16,667 bases of DNA from Candidatus Gerdarchaeota archaeon. Its GTDB lineage: Archaea; Asgardarchaeota; Heimdallarchaeia; JABLTI01. Where the stretch lies: contig JAEOUJ010000055.1 in NCBI GenBank assembly GCA_016839405.1, positions 1 to 16,667 on the forward strand, written 5' to 3'. The notes under the pieces were generated by a model that did no database searches, was not told the origin of the DNA, and was given only the letters and a program-made list of their open reading frames with translations. A program made the position numbers and the translations under genes. Shown one piece after another: positions 8,185-15,064 of the stretch (its first letter is position 1; every line of letters starts with the position of its first letter).

Positions 8185-9171
8185 ATGATTGAAAAAGAAA
8201 GAAATTCTCTAAACCTAACAAATTACATCAGAATGTGTGGAGAATTAGCATGTCTCTTAGAAGTTTCAGCTACTCCAAAACCCGGTAATGTACATCGATT
8301 TAGAGATTTTCATGATTTGCGATATGAAGATTTTCTTGCTTCAAGTGTAACATTAGGTTATTGGATAGAAGAACTAGCACTTAAAGGGAGTCAAATTAGA
8401 ATTAATCCAACCAAATGGCTGGATTTACATCTAGGTGAATCAATAAAAAAAGCAATAGAACAAAGCAATTTCTTTCATAATAGCGGAAATACCAATTTAG
8501 GGATAATTCTATTATTTGCCCCCCTTAGTGTTGCTGCTGGTATTACTTTTGATTCAAAGAGATTTATTTGTGATAGTAGTGATTTAAAACTGGCTGTAGT
8601 TGATGTTATAAAACATACAACTGTAGAAGATGCTATAGCTGTTTCAGAAGGCATAAAAATTGCTAATCCAGGAGGGCTCGGTGATGTAGCTAAATATGAT
8701 GTAAAAAGCGATTCAATTCAAGAAGAATTAATTCAAGATAATATAAATTTGGAGCTTTTAATGCTCAATTGTAAAAATCGTGATAATATCTGTTATGAAA
8801 TATCACAAGGATATCTAATAACTTTTCATACAGGTTTACCAACATTACAAAGAACTCTTAGTAGATGTAATGATATCAACATAGCTACTATTAATACTTA
8901 TTTAGCAATTCTTGCTGCTTATCCAGATACACTCGTGAAAAGGAAATTTGGTCAAGAAATGGCTACAACAATTTCAGATAAGGCAAAGAAAATCTTAGAT
9001 CTTGGAGGAGCATTGACAATTGACGGAAGACGAGAGCTTGAAGAGCTAGATATCGAATTAGGTGAAGAAATAGAAAAAATTAATCCTGGAACAACAGCTG
9101 ATTTAGTTGCTGCAACACTTTTTGCTTATCTTTTATCAGGAGGTAAACTTTGGGCTGTGAGAGAAAAATAA
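8185..9171 (+). CDS. Triphosphoribosyl-dephospho-CoA synthase family protein (CitG/MdcB-like, COG1767)
   Basis: Protein of 328 residues. Bacterial relatives make 2'-(5''-triphosphoribosyl)-3'-dephospho-CoA from ATP and dephospho-CoA, the prosthetic-group precursor for citrate lyase or malonate decarboxylase. Family marks seen: ATPKPGNVHR (29-38), a glycine/asparagine core NSGNTNLGIILLFAPL (99-114; CitG has NTHKG here), VEDAIAVSEG, NPGGLGDVAKYDV (161-173), and a C-terminal helical part ending NPGTTADLVAATLFAYLLSGG. The NTNLG and NPGGLG forms are those of the archaeal branch, whose reaction is not firmly known to me. No citrate lyase or malonate decarboxylase gene is in the window. The start ATG has only a weak Shine-Dalgarno (GTAAG). 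The protein is soluble and cytoplasmic. Family membership is sure, the exact reaction is not. Confidence 0.85.
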   Translation: MIEKERNSLNLTNYIRMCGELACLLEVSATPKPGNVHRFRDFHDLRYEDFLASSVTLGYWIEELALKGSQIRINPTKWLDLHLGESIKKAIEQSNFFHNSGNTNLGIILLFAPLSVAAGITFDSKRFICDSSDLKLAVVDVIKHTTVEDAIAVSEGIKIANPGGLGDVAKYDVKSDSIQEELIQDNINLELLMLNCKNRDNICYEISQGYLITFHTGLPTLQRTLSRCNDINIATINTYLAILAAYPDTLVKRKFGQEMATTISDKAKKILDLGGALTIDGRRELEELDIELGEEIEKINPGTTADLVAATLFAYLLSGGKLWAVREK

Positions 9172-9309
9172 GTTTAAATTTAGTTTTAATCCTAAAAGTT
9201 TAATATTATTTAATTATAGTCATATCGAAAGTATTATTTTAGACTAATAGCACTAAAAAAATAGAGAAAAAAACTAATTTACACCTTTTATTGATAAAAA
9301 GGATTTAAG

Positions 9310-10230
9310 ATGCAAATGAGCGAAGAAGAAAAATCTCAAGAAGATATAATGAAAGAATTAGCATTCTATAGAAATCAAACTAAGGTTCTCCGAGAAAAGA
9401 ATCGTGATTTAAGGAATGCTTTATTACTAGCTGAATCACAAGAAGGGATAGTAGAGAAAAAAGAAACTACAGAAGATTCATTATCTGATATTAGGAAAAT
9501 AATTGCTGACTCTAAAAAACAAATAACGGAGAAATTGAGTCAATTTAAAGAAGATATTGAAGAAGAAAAATCAAAAAGTGATGAAGCTGCTCCAACACCT
9601 GGTAAATATGAAATGACAATAGAAACATCAGATCAACCAACAGCCCAAGTTTCTGGAGATGTTGATGTTCTTAATAAACAATGCGAGTATTTGAAAGAAG
9701 AAGTGGAGAGATTAGAAAACTTCTTAGAACAATCTGAAATGGTAAATAGTCGCTTGCAGGAATTATTAACAAAACATAATATTGATGTTTCAGAAATAAC
9801 ACACGCAATTAATGAAGTTTCAAAAACGACTATTTCAAAGAAAGCAATTCCAATAAGTGATTCGCAACAAGAACCTGTAATACCTGAACCAGTAATCAAA
9901 CAACCAGTGAAATCAGTTGAAAGTGAACCAGTGAAAGAAATACAAGATAAAAAACCAGAACCAAAGCCAGAACCTATAAAGAAGGAATTGGATCCTGAAG
10001 TAGCTAAACTATTCAATGAATTGCGCGCTAAACTTTCAACTAATATTAGCGACGATGATATAAAGATGGAAATTCTAACATTTCGAGAAAAATTAATGGA
10101 TTTGATTCCTCATTCTCGAGTATTTTATGAAATGCAAGTTGAATATCGTCGTTGGAAGCGTGGTACAAGTTCAATAAATCAATTAAAAGATGTAATGAAA
10201 GAATGGGAAAAGACAATTGCATCAATGTAA
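9310..10230 (+). CDS. Coiled-coil protein with Pro/Glu/Lys linker and conserved-looking C-terminal helical domain
   Basis: Protein of 306 residues with no signal peptide or membrane helix. Charged coiled-coil stretches lie at about 14-44, 55-90 and 118-155, with heptads such as LNKQCEYLKEEVERLENFLE. A low-complexity linker (186-226) repeats EPV, KPEPKPEP and similar. The last 80 residues (228-306) form a compact helical domain around LFNELRAKLS, EILTFREKLMDLIPHSRVFYEM and EYRRWKRG, which looks like the functional end. The overall plan suggests a rod-like scaffold or adaptor. I do not recognise the family. The start ATG follows AAAAGGA by six bases; an ATG two codons later is less well spaced. 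A folded-RNA region lies downstream. Its acidic/proline linker resembles the one in the gelsolin-like protein at 12125-12940. Confidence 0.8.
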   Translation: MQMSEEEKSQEDIMKELAFYRNQTKVLREKNRDLRNALLLAESQEGIVEKKETTEDSLSDIRKIIADSKKQITEKLSQFKEDIEEEKSKSDEAAPTPGKYEMTIETSDQPTAQVSGDVDVLNKQCEYLKEEVERLENFLEQSEMVNSRLQELLTKHNIDVSEITHAINEVSKTTISKKAIPISDSQQEPVIPEPVIKQPVKSVESEPVKEIQDKKPEPKPEPIKKELDPEVAKLFNELRAKLSTNISDDDIKMEILTFREKLMDLIPHSRVFYEMQVEYRRWKRGTSSINQLKDVMKEWEKTIASM

Positions 10231-10302
10231 TAATTCTTGATTTTTCCCAATTTTTTATTATTTCACTTATTTCTAAAGTTAAAATGTAAAGAAATGATAA
10301 GA
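10231..10302 (+). promoter_or_regulatory. A+T-rich leader with a possible promoter for the folded RNA
   Basis: Begins with TTTTTCCCAATTTTTTATTATTT after the coiled-coil gene stop, T-rich enough to end that transcript. TAAAGTTAAAATG (10274-10286) is a weak TATA-like element about 25 bases before the G-rich stretch. This is motif-based and weak. Confidence 0.25.
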
Positions 10303-10510
10303 GATGGGAGGGAGAAAGAAGAGAATCATTCCCTCCCTTGGATGTAGTGGAGGACTGGTCCCAATATAGGGAACAGTTATCGAGGTGAGAGAGGTGAGGT
10401 TGAGTACACTAGTTCTTTATAGGTTATAAAACTCTATAATACCCCTATACTCGCACAAGATAGCTTCTAAATAGTTGTCAATATTACTGTCCTATTACAG
10501 ATATTTGATA
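10303..10510 (+). ncRNA. Probable structured non-coding RNA of unknown family (four hairpins)
   Basis: This stretch is about half G+C at its 5' part, in a genome that is otherwise about one third G+C, and it lacks a sensible reading frame. Four hairpins can be drawn. H1: GGGAGGGA (10306-10313) pairs with TCCCTCCC (10330-10337). H2: ACTG-G-TCCC (10354-10362), loop AATATA, GGGA-A-CAGT (10369-10377), eight pairs around one G/A mismatch. H3: TATAGG plus TTATA (10418-10428), loop AAACTC, TATAA plus CCTATA, with GAGTA (10402) and TACTC (10448) able to compete as an outer stem. H4: CTGT (10487-10490) with ACAG (10497-10500), flanked by TCAATAT and ATATTTGA. A purine-rich single strand (10381-10403) joins H2 and H3. 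Strand is assumed from the flanking genes, since hairpins fit both strands. I find no match to tRNA, 5S, SRP or RNase P consensus. It could alternatively be a long 5' leader of the TrmB gene. Confidence 0.5.
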
Positions 10511-10636
10511 TTAATTTCCTTTAGTATAAGCAGAAAAAAGTCTCTTTTTATCTAATATAACTATATTTGCAGTAATAAATTTAAACGAAAAGTCTTTTAT
10601 GGGGAAGTTTCCATATACTACTACGGTGGTAATACA
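10511..10636 (+). promoter_or_regulatory. Promoter and possible operator of the TrmB-like gene
   Basis: AATAAATTTAAAC (10574-10586) is a fair archaeal TATA element about 50 bases before the TTG start. GGAAGTTTCC (10603-10612) is a short near-palindrome close to the expected transcript start, a position where TrmB-type regulators can act on their own genes. GGTGGT (10625-10630) is the ribosome-binding site. A T-rich run CTCTTTTTATC (10541-10551) could end the upstream RNA. The operator reading is speculative. Confidence 0.3.
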
Positions 10637-11413
10637 TTGAGCTACACCGAAGAAATAATCGAAGAGCTAAAAAAGCATGGTTTTAATGATTACCAAGCTA
10701 GAATATATACTGCTCTTGTTACTCTTGGTGTGGCTACTGCTTCGGAAATTTCCAAAGTTAGTAAAGTTCCCTCTAATAAAGTTTATTCTGTTTTAAAAGA
10801 GCTTATTGAAGATAAAGGAATTGTTTTTGCTCAAGAAAGTGATACAAGCACCAATCGCTATAGACCCCGCCCTCCAGATTCAGTTATGAAAGATTTAAGA
10901 GATAATCTAAAGAAAACCGAGGATAAGCTTTTCGCTCTTTATGAACGAACTAAGAAATCTTTTGTTCCAGAAATGTGGATTCTTCGCGGTTCTCAAGCTG
11001 TTTTTGGTAAAATTCGCGATATGATTAAAGACGCCAACAAGACTATTAATATTGGTATTGATAGTCCATTTGATTTCCAAATCCATGGTATTGATCAAGT
11101 ATTAAAAGAAGCTAGTGGTCACCTTGATACTATTCGAATAATTACTGGCAAAGATGGAATAGATAATCCTCAAGAAGTAAATGTACTTCGATTACTAAGT
11201 GAATTCTCTGAGGTAAGAGTATCAGAGAATTTTCAAGCAATTTGGGTTATAATTGATTCTCGAGAAATATTACAAGGAACTTATGCACAATTAGAAGGTG
11301 GCATTGAACTAGGTATAATGGCCACATGGTCTGATAATCAAAGCTTTTCTCAATTATGGCAAAGATTTATTGATTCTTTATGGGAAAGTGCTGTACCTTT
11401 AGATAATAAGTAA
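10637..11413 (+). CDS. TrmB-family transcriptional regulator
   Basis: Protein of 258 residues with an N-terminal winged helix and a C-terminal effector domain. The DNA-binding part (about 8-80) shows LKKHGFNDYQARIYTAL, GVATASEISKVSKVPSNKVYSVLKEL and a wing ending NRYRPRPP, which is the TrmB pattern. A short coil (82-103) follows. The rest (about 108-250: WILRGSQAVFGKIRDMI, TINIGIDSPFDF, IRIITGKDG, AIWVIIDSREIL) matches the C-terminal PLD-like/TrmB effector region that in characterised members binds sugars. Its target and inducer are unknown. The start is TTG, six bases after GGTGGT; no nearby ATG fits. It converges on the small GTPase gene with six bases between stop codons. An unusually long, structured upstream region precedes it. 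Confidence 0.87.
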   Translation: MSYTEEIIEELKKHGFNDYQARIYTALVTLGVATASEISKVSKVPSNKVYSVLKELIEDKGIVFAQESDTSTNRYRPRPPDSVMKDLRDNLKKTEDKLFALYERTKKSFVPEMWILRGSQAVFGKIRDMIKDANKTINIGIDSPFDFQIHGIDQVLKEASGHLDTIRIITGKDGIDNPQEVNVLRLLSEFSEVRVSENFQAIWVIIDSREILQGTYAQLEGGIELGIMATWSDNQSFSQLWQRFIDSLWESAVPLDNK

Positions 11414-11419
11414 GAATAA

Positions 11420-12028
11420 TTAATCTTGTTGTTGCCAGAAACTAAAATCCTCTTCTTCTTCTTCATCGTCTTTTTTCTTGGCATCTTTTGGTCTCTTTAT
11501 TTCTTTTTGGTAAATGACTTCAACCAAACCTTTGAATAAATCTGGAACACTAACACCTGTTTTAGCAGAAGTTTCTAAATACATGAGATTTTTCTCAGTG
11601 GCAAATTTCTGAGCCTCTTCTGTTGAAACTTTTCGTTGAGAAGCAATATCTATTTTATTTCCTGCTAGAACAACTGGAATATTACCTGCATTTTGTCTGA
11701 TTTGCTTTAACCAATAATCAAGAGCATTAAATGAATTTCTATTAGTAATATCATAAACTAAAACTCCTCCAGCTGCTCCTGAAAAATAAAATGGTAAAAG
11801 AGACATAACAAATTCTTGTCCACCTGTGTCCCACAATTGTAATTTAATTTTCGCATTATTTATGTTTAGGTTCTTGGTTAGAAAATCTACTCCTAATGTT
11901 GGTAAATAAGATTCGCGAAATCGATCTTCTGCAAATCTTATAGTTAAACTTGTCTTACCTACTTTTCCTGCTCCGACTATAATTACTTTGAATAAATGTT
12001 TGTATTGTGGTATCCTCGTTTTGGACAT
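11420..12028 (-). CDS. Ras/Rab-like small GTPase
   Basis: GTP-binding switch protein of 202 residues with all five G motifs: P-loop GAGKVGKT (19-26), switch I T44 in SYLPTLGVDF, DTGGQE (67-72) for switch II, NKID (124-127) and TSAK (153-156). Rab-like character shows in LPTLGVDF and KLQLWDTGGQE. Rab has DTAGQE; the second Gly here is closer to Arf/G-alpha DxGGQ. The extension 178-202 is a Lys patch followed by a run of Asp/Glu and FSFWQQQD, with no C-terminal cysteine. Prenylation is therefore not expected, as for most Asgard small GTPases. Such proteins are thought to act in membrane or cytoskeletal control with roadblock/longin partners. The start ATG follows GAGGG by seven bases. It lies 96 bases downstream of the gelsolin-like gene on the same strand. 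Confidence 0.95.
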   Translation of the reverse strand: MSKTRIPQYKHLFKVIIVGAGKVGKTSLTIRFAEDRFRESYLPTLGVDFLTKNLNINNAKIKLQLWDTGGQEFVMSLLPFYFSGAAGGVLVYDITNRNSFNALDYWLKQIRQNAGNIPVVLAGNKIDIASQRKVSTEEAQKFATEKNLMYLETSAKTGVSVPDLFKGLVEVIYQKEIKRPKDAKKKDDEEEEEDFSFWQQQD

Positions 12029-12124
12029 CCATTAACCCTCATATAGTAAATACCTTTCTAATTTTCTTATTCTTGATGTTATTTAATTTATTTGTTTATG
12101 GAAAATCTCTTCAAAATAATTTTA

Positions 12125-12940
12125 TTATCGTTTAGCCCAAAGTTCTACTCCTAGAACTTTTTGTTTTGAAATTAAAATTCTCGGATAGTAATTTTCCACA
12201 GGAAAAACACCTTCTGGTAAAGTCGGTACTTCTTCTAATTGAAATGCGCACTTTCGAAGGTCTGATTTATTCTCTCCTACTACCATGTATAGTTTTGTTC
12301 CAGCAATTACATAATCACAACTAGAATTTGCTGGTGGTTCTAATGTAATCATTGTTTTTATAACTTGTACTGTTCTTGGCGGATGATTTGCTGTTATCTC
12401 AATTAAAGGATCTTTTTCTACTGTTGTTGTTTTCTTTGTTTTAGTCTCTTTTATTGTAACAATTGTTTTTTCAGGTTGAACGATTTTTTTAGGAATTGAT
12501 GGTTCAGGTTTTATTACTTCTGGTTTTTCAACTTCTTTAACTGGTTGAGTTTTTTCAATTGGCTGTTCAACATTTCCTTCAACAATTCCTCCAAGATGTG
12601 TTAATATTGGTTTGAATTCCTCATCAATTCCTTCTGCTTCTTCTACATGTCTAATTTTATAACCATGTTGTAAACGCATTGCAGAAGCTCTTCTAGCAGA
12701 AGCAAATTTCTGAACAATAGTTACTTTTGTTCCCTTGAAAACATATATACAGCGATGTGTATGAGACATAATTATTGCTAATGTTTCATGAGTAAGTTTC
12801 ATATCATCTGGCTCGATTTTAGTTTCTTCTCCTTCAATGTCTATCAAAAAGCACTCTAATAACATAGTAGCCACTTTCATTTTATTTTTATGAGATATCA
12901 ATACTTTCCTTAAAAAAAGAGTTTCGTTAGTTACATACAT
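12125..12940 (-). CDS. Probable gelsolin-like two-domain protein with Pro/Glu/Lys linker
   Basis: Protein of 271 residues. The first domain (about 23-112) has the gelsolin-repeat order: a strand LAIIMSHTHRCIYVFKGTKV in place of the usual YILD..IYVWVGK, a helix with KFASARRASAMRLQ, then YKIRHVEEAEGIDEEF, matching the family's V..V.EG.EP.EF. A linker (120-178) is rich in Pro, Glu, Lys and Thr. The C-terminal domain (180-271) has a similar strand-helix run (CDYVIAGTKLYMVVGENKSDLRKCAFQLEE) and may be a second, diverged repeat. Gelsolin-type proteins of Asgard archaea bind and sever actin; whether this one does is inferred. ATG 12940 lacks a Shine-Dalgarno. The TTG at 12901 follows AAGGA by five bases and would give 258 residues. 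It lies upstream of the small GTPase gene, probably co-transcribed. Another beta-rich fold is possible. Confidence 0.6.
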   Translation of the reverse strand: MYVTNETLFLRKVLISHKNKMKVATMLLECFLIDIEGEETKIEPDDMKLTHETLAIIMSHTHRCIYVFKGTKVTIVQKFASARRASAMRLQHGYKIRHVEEAEGIDEEFKPILTHLGGIVEGNVEQPIEKTQPVKEVEKPEVIKPEPSIPKKIVQPEKTIVTIKETKTKKTTTVEKDPLIEITANHPPRTVQVIKTMITLEPPANSSCDYVIAGTKLYMVVGENKSDLRKCAFQLEEVPTLPEGVFPVENYYPRILISKQKVLGVELWAKR

Positions 12941-12966
12941 TTGACTTTTTTTATTATTTTAATAAA

Positions 12967-12974
12967 TTTATAAA
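12967..12974. promoter_or_regulatory. Palindromic TATA box serving two divergent genes
   Basis: TTTATAAA reads the same on both strands. On plus it would start a transcript near 12995, about 40 bases before the HD-domain gene. On minus it would start near 12945, giving an almost leaderless message from the ATG at 12940 or a 40-base leader to the TTG at 12901. Placement suits both genes; use in both directions is inferred. Confidence 0.45.
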
Positions 12975-13034
12975 AAGATTTTATCACAAAGTATTTCTAT
13001 CGTATACTATCAGAAATTCTCTTGGGTGAATAAT

Positions 13035-13862
13035 TTGCAGATAGTTGACAGACATAAAGTAATTGAAGAGGTAGATAAACTAATTCATGAGCAAGGTTTC
13101 AAGAAAGCAAAAGAAATGTGGAAATTTCTTGTAAATGACCCTGAGGTTAATGGTTCCATTAAAGCTTCAAATAGATTAGCTGTAAAATATCTTAATTATA
13201 CAGATCATGGTTTAGATCATGTTACCATTGTCTGTCGAAACGTTCTACAAATTATTGAAGTTGTTAAAAATGACATTACCCCTGCATTAATTCAACAAGA
13301 AATTGGTGATTTAGATGATGTTGCATTGGTTTGTCTTGCTGCTTGTTACCTTCATGACGTTGGTCATATAATTCATCGTGATTTTCATGAATTATCATCT
13401 TCATTAATGGCCAAAGATTTACTTTATCCAAAATTAAAAGTATTATATCCAAATGCTGACAAACGTATTGAAATTCTTTCTCATATACAACATGCAATTC
13501 TAAGCCATGATGATGAAATAAAATGCCTTACACCTGAGGCAGGATTTGTAGCTATAGCTGATGGATTAGATATGACTCAAGGTAGAAGCAGGAAGCCATA
13601 TGATCTAGGTAAGGTTGATATTCATTCAATCTCTGCTTTAAGTATAATTAATGTTGAAATTCAGAAAGGATCTAAGAAAAAACCATTACAACTCAATATA
13701 ATGATGATATCAGAAGCAGGTGTTTTTCAAGTTGAGGAAGTATTTTTACCAAAGCTTAGAAGTTCAGGTTTAGATGATAAAATTGAAATTAACACTTTAG
13801 TTAATGGCAAACCCATTGCTCTCTCTCAAGTATTAAAAATGAACAAGAAATTTACAGATTGA
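13035..13862 (+). CDS. HD-domain metal-dependent phosphohydrolase
   Basis: Soluble protein of 275 residues. The HD metal site is seen as H in DHGLDHV (about residue 62), the HD pair in YLHDVGH (107-108), a further HAILSHDDE, and D in AIADGLDM (176). This order of H, HD and D is that of HD phosphohydrolases acting on nucleotides or other phosphoesters. The HD core covers about 50-185. The remaining 90 residues (NVEIQKGSKKKPLQLNIMMI, then VEEVFLPKLRSSGL) are a beta-rich tail of unknown role. The start is taken as the TTG at 13035, five bases after GGTGA (13025-13029). A GTG at 13026 is in frame but lies within that Shine-Dalgarno. It is divergent from the gelsolin-like gene across a palindromic TATA box and convergent with the deacetylase gene. 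The substrate cannot be named. Confidence 0.85.
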   Translation: MQIVDRHKVIEEVDKLIHEQGFKKAKEMWKFLVNDPEVNGSIKASNRLAVKYLNYTDHGLDHVTIVCRNVLQIIEVVKNDITPALIQQEIGDLDDVALVCLAACYLHDVGHIIHRDFHELSSSLMAKDLLYPKLKVLYPNADKRIEILSHIQHAILSHDDEIKCLTPEAGFVAIADGLDMTQGRSRKPYDLGKVDIHSISALSIINVEIQKGSKKKPLQLNIMMISEAGVFQVEEVFLPKLRSSGLDDKIEINTLVNGKPIALSQVLKMNKKFTD

Positions 13863-13887
13863 ATTTTGTTTAATTAATATACATTCT

Positions 13888-14946
13888 CTAATCTATTCGC
13901 CAGTAAGGTTTCATTATTTTTTTCAAGTCATTTAATGTTACTTTTAGCAAATTTTTACTTCCACCAGAATTAAGTTTTTTACTTGGTTCTTTTTCAAAAG
14001 TATAATCCTTAATTAATGGTGAAATACTTGCAAGAAATGCTTGCCCTAGCTCTTCGAATTTATACCCACCTTCTAATGTAAGAAGCATTTTACCATCACA
14101 AAACTCATTTGCTAGATCTTTTATTTGCTTTATAATTATTTGAAAACAATAAATGGACAATCCCAAGTAACCGTAAGGATCATCTTTTAATCCATCATAA
14201 CCTGTTGCTACTAAAATAATTTCAGGTTTATATTCTCTAATTATTGGAGGTACAATTGTTTCAAAAGCATGAATATACTCTTGATCTCCTGTTAATGCTG
14301 GTAAAGGCAAACAAATATTATATCCTTCACCATCCTTCTCTCCTAATTCTGAAATACGTCCTTGAAATGGGAAACTAATTCTTGGATCTGCATGTAGTGA
14401 AATAGTTAGTACATTACTTTTATCATAGAATAAATCTGCCGATCCATTACCATAATGATTATCTATATCAATAATCGCTACTTTTCTTAACTTCTTTTTT
14501 GTTGTGAGATAATTTGCTGCAAAAGCAATGTTATTGAAAAAACAGAACCCCATAGCATTTCTTTTGGTTGCATGATGACCAGGTGGTCGTGCGAGGGTAT
14601 AAACAACTTTGGCTTCATTTTTTAATAGTAGATCTGCTGCTAATTTTACTCCGCCTATTCCTCTTAAAGCTGCTTGAAAAGTAAATTCATTTGTAATTGT
14701 ATCACCAGTAATTGCTGTTACACCAAGCATACTACCATGTTTTACTGTTTCAATTAATTGATCTGAATGAATTGTTTTTAATTCCTCTTCATTAGCTAAT
14801 TCTGGACTTTCTCTTGATACATAAGGAAAATCAAAAATTCCCGCTTCTTCTAAAGCACTAATTATAATCTTCAGTCTTCTTGGACTTTCCAGTATGTGTG
14901 GCATTTTATGTTTATAATAATCTTCATGTTCAATGAAAGTCAACAA
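13888..14946 (-). CDS. Histone deacetylase-family (HDAC/AcuC/acetylpolyamine amidohydrolase) zinc hydrolase
   Basis: Zinc-dependent deacetylase of 352 residues in the arginase/deacetylase fold. Key residues are present: the His dyad H124-H125 in PPGHHATKRNAMGFCFFNN, zinc ligands D162 and H164 in DIDNHYGNG, the third ligand D251 in ATGYDGLKDDPYG, and catalytic Y295 in LEGGY. The usual DxDxHHGNG has Tyr (Y165) in place of the second His here, next to the zinc ligand. Possible substrates are acetylated proteins, acetylpolyamines or, as in AcuC, acetyl-lysine of metabolic enzymes; sequence alone does not decide. The protein is cytoplasmic, with no signal peptide. The start is TTG, eight bases after GAGGG; a second TTG follows at once. 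It lies 118 bases downstream of purB on the same strand and may be co-transcribed with it. Confidence 0.9.
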   Translation of the reverse strand: MLTFIEHEDYYKHKMPHILESPRRLKIIISALEEAGIFDFPYVSRESPELANEEELKTIHSDQLIETVKHGSMLGVTAITGDTITNEFTFQAALRGIGGVKLAADLLLKNEAKVVYTLARPPGHHATKRNAMGFCFFNNIAFAANYLTTKKKLRKVAIIDIDNHYGNGSADLFYDKSNVLTISLHADPRISFPFQGRISELGEKDGEGYNICLPLPALTGDQEYIHAFETIVPPIIREYKPEIILVATGYDGLKDDPYGYLGLSIYCFQIIIKQIKDLANEFCDGKMLLTLEGGYKFEELGQAFLASISPLIKDYTFEKEPSKKLNSGGSKNLLKVTLNDLKKIMKPYWRID

Positions 14947-15064
14947 ACTAATAGCCCTCTCGATTTACTAATTATCAAGATTTTTTCAGTATACACTTTA
15001 GAATAAATAATCCTATTTTATTTTTATGTAAATTTAATAATCTTAATAGTGAATTTAGTTCTTT

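Noticed and set aside
9172..9309. Search for promoter or RNA between the CitG-family and coiled-coil genes.
   Set aside because: Only A/T-rich sequence with several weak TATA-like strings; none stands out.
9633..10016. Minus-strand open frame of 127 residues opposite the coiled-coil gene.
   Set aside because: Ser/Thr/Gly low-complexity translation that mirrors the linker codons of the real gene; no ribosome-binding site or family features.
10340..10475. Partial resemblance to RNase P RNA: GGAGGACTGGTCC and later ACAAGATAGCTT recall the conserved P4 strands.
   Set aside because: The invariant GAGGAAAGTCC is not met (the A-rich core is replaced), the spacing is short, and the 5' and 3' ends of the region do not pair as P1.
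10303..10510. SRP RNA, 5S rRNA, tRNA or C/D-box RNA.
   Set aside because: No SRP helix-8 GGAAG/AGCA motifs, no 5S core, no T-loop GTTCRA, and no convincing paired C and D boxes.
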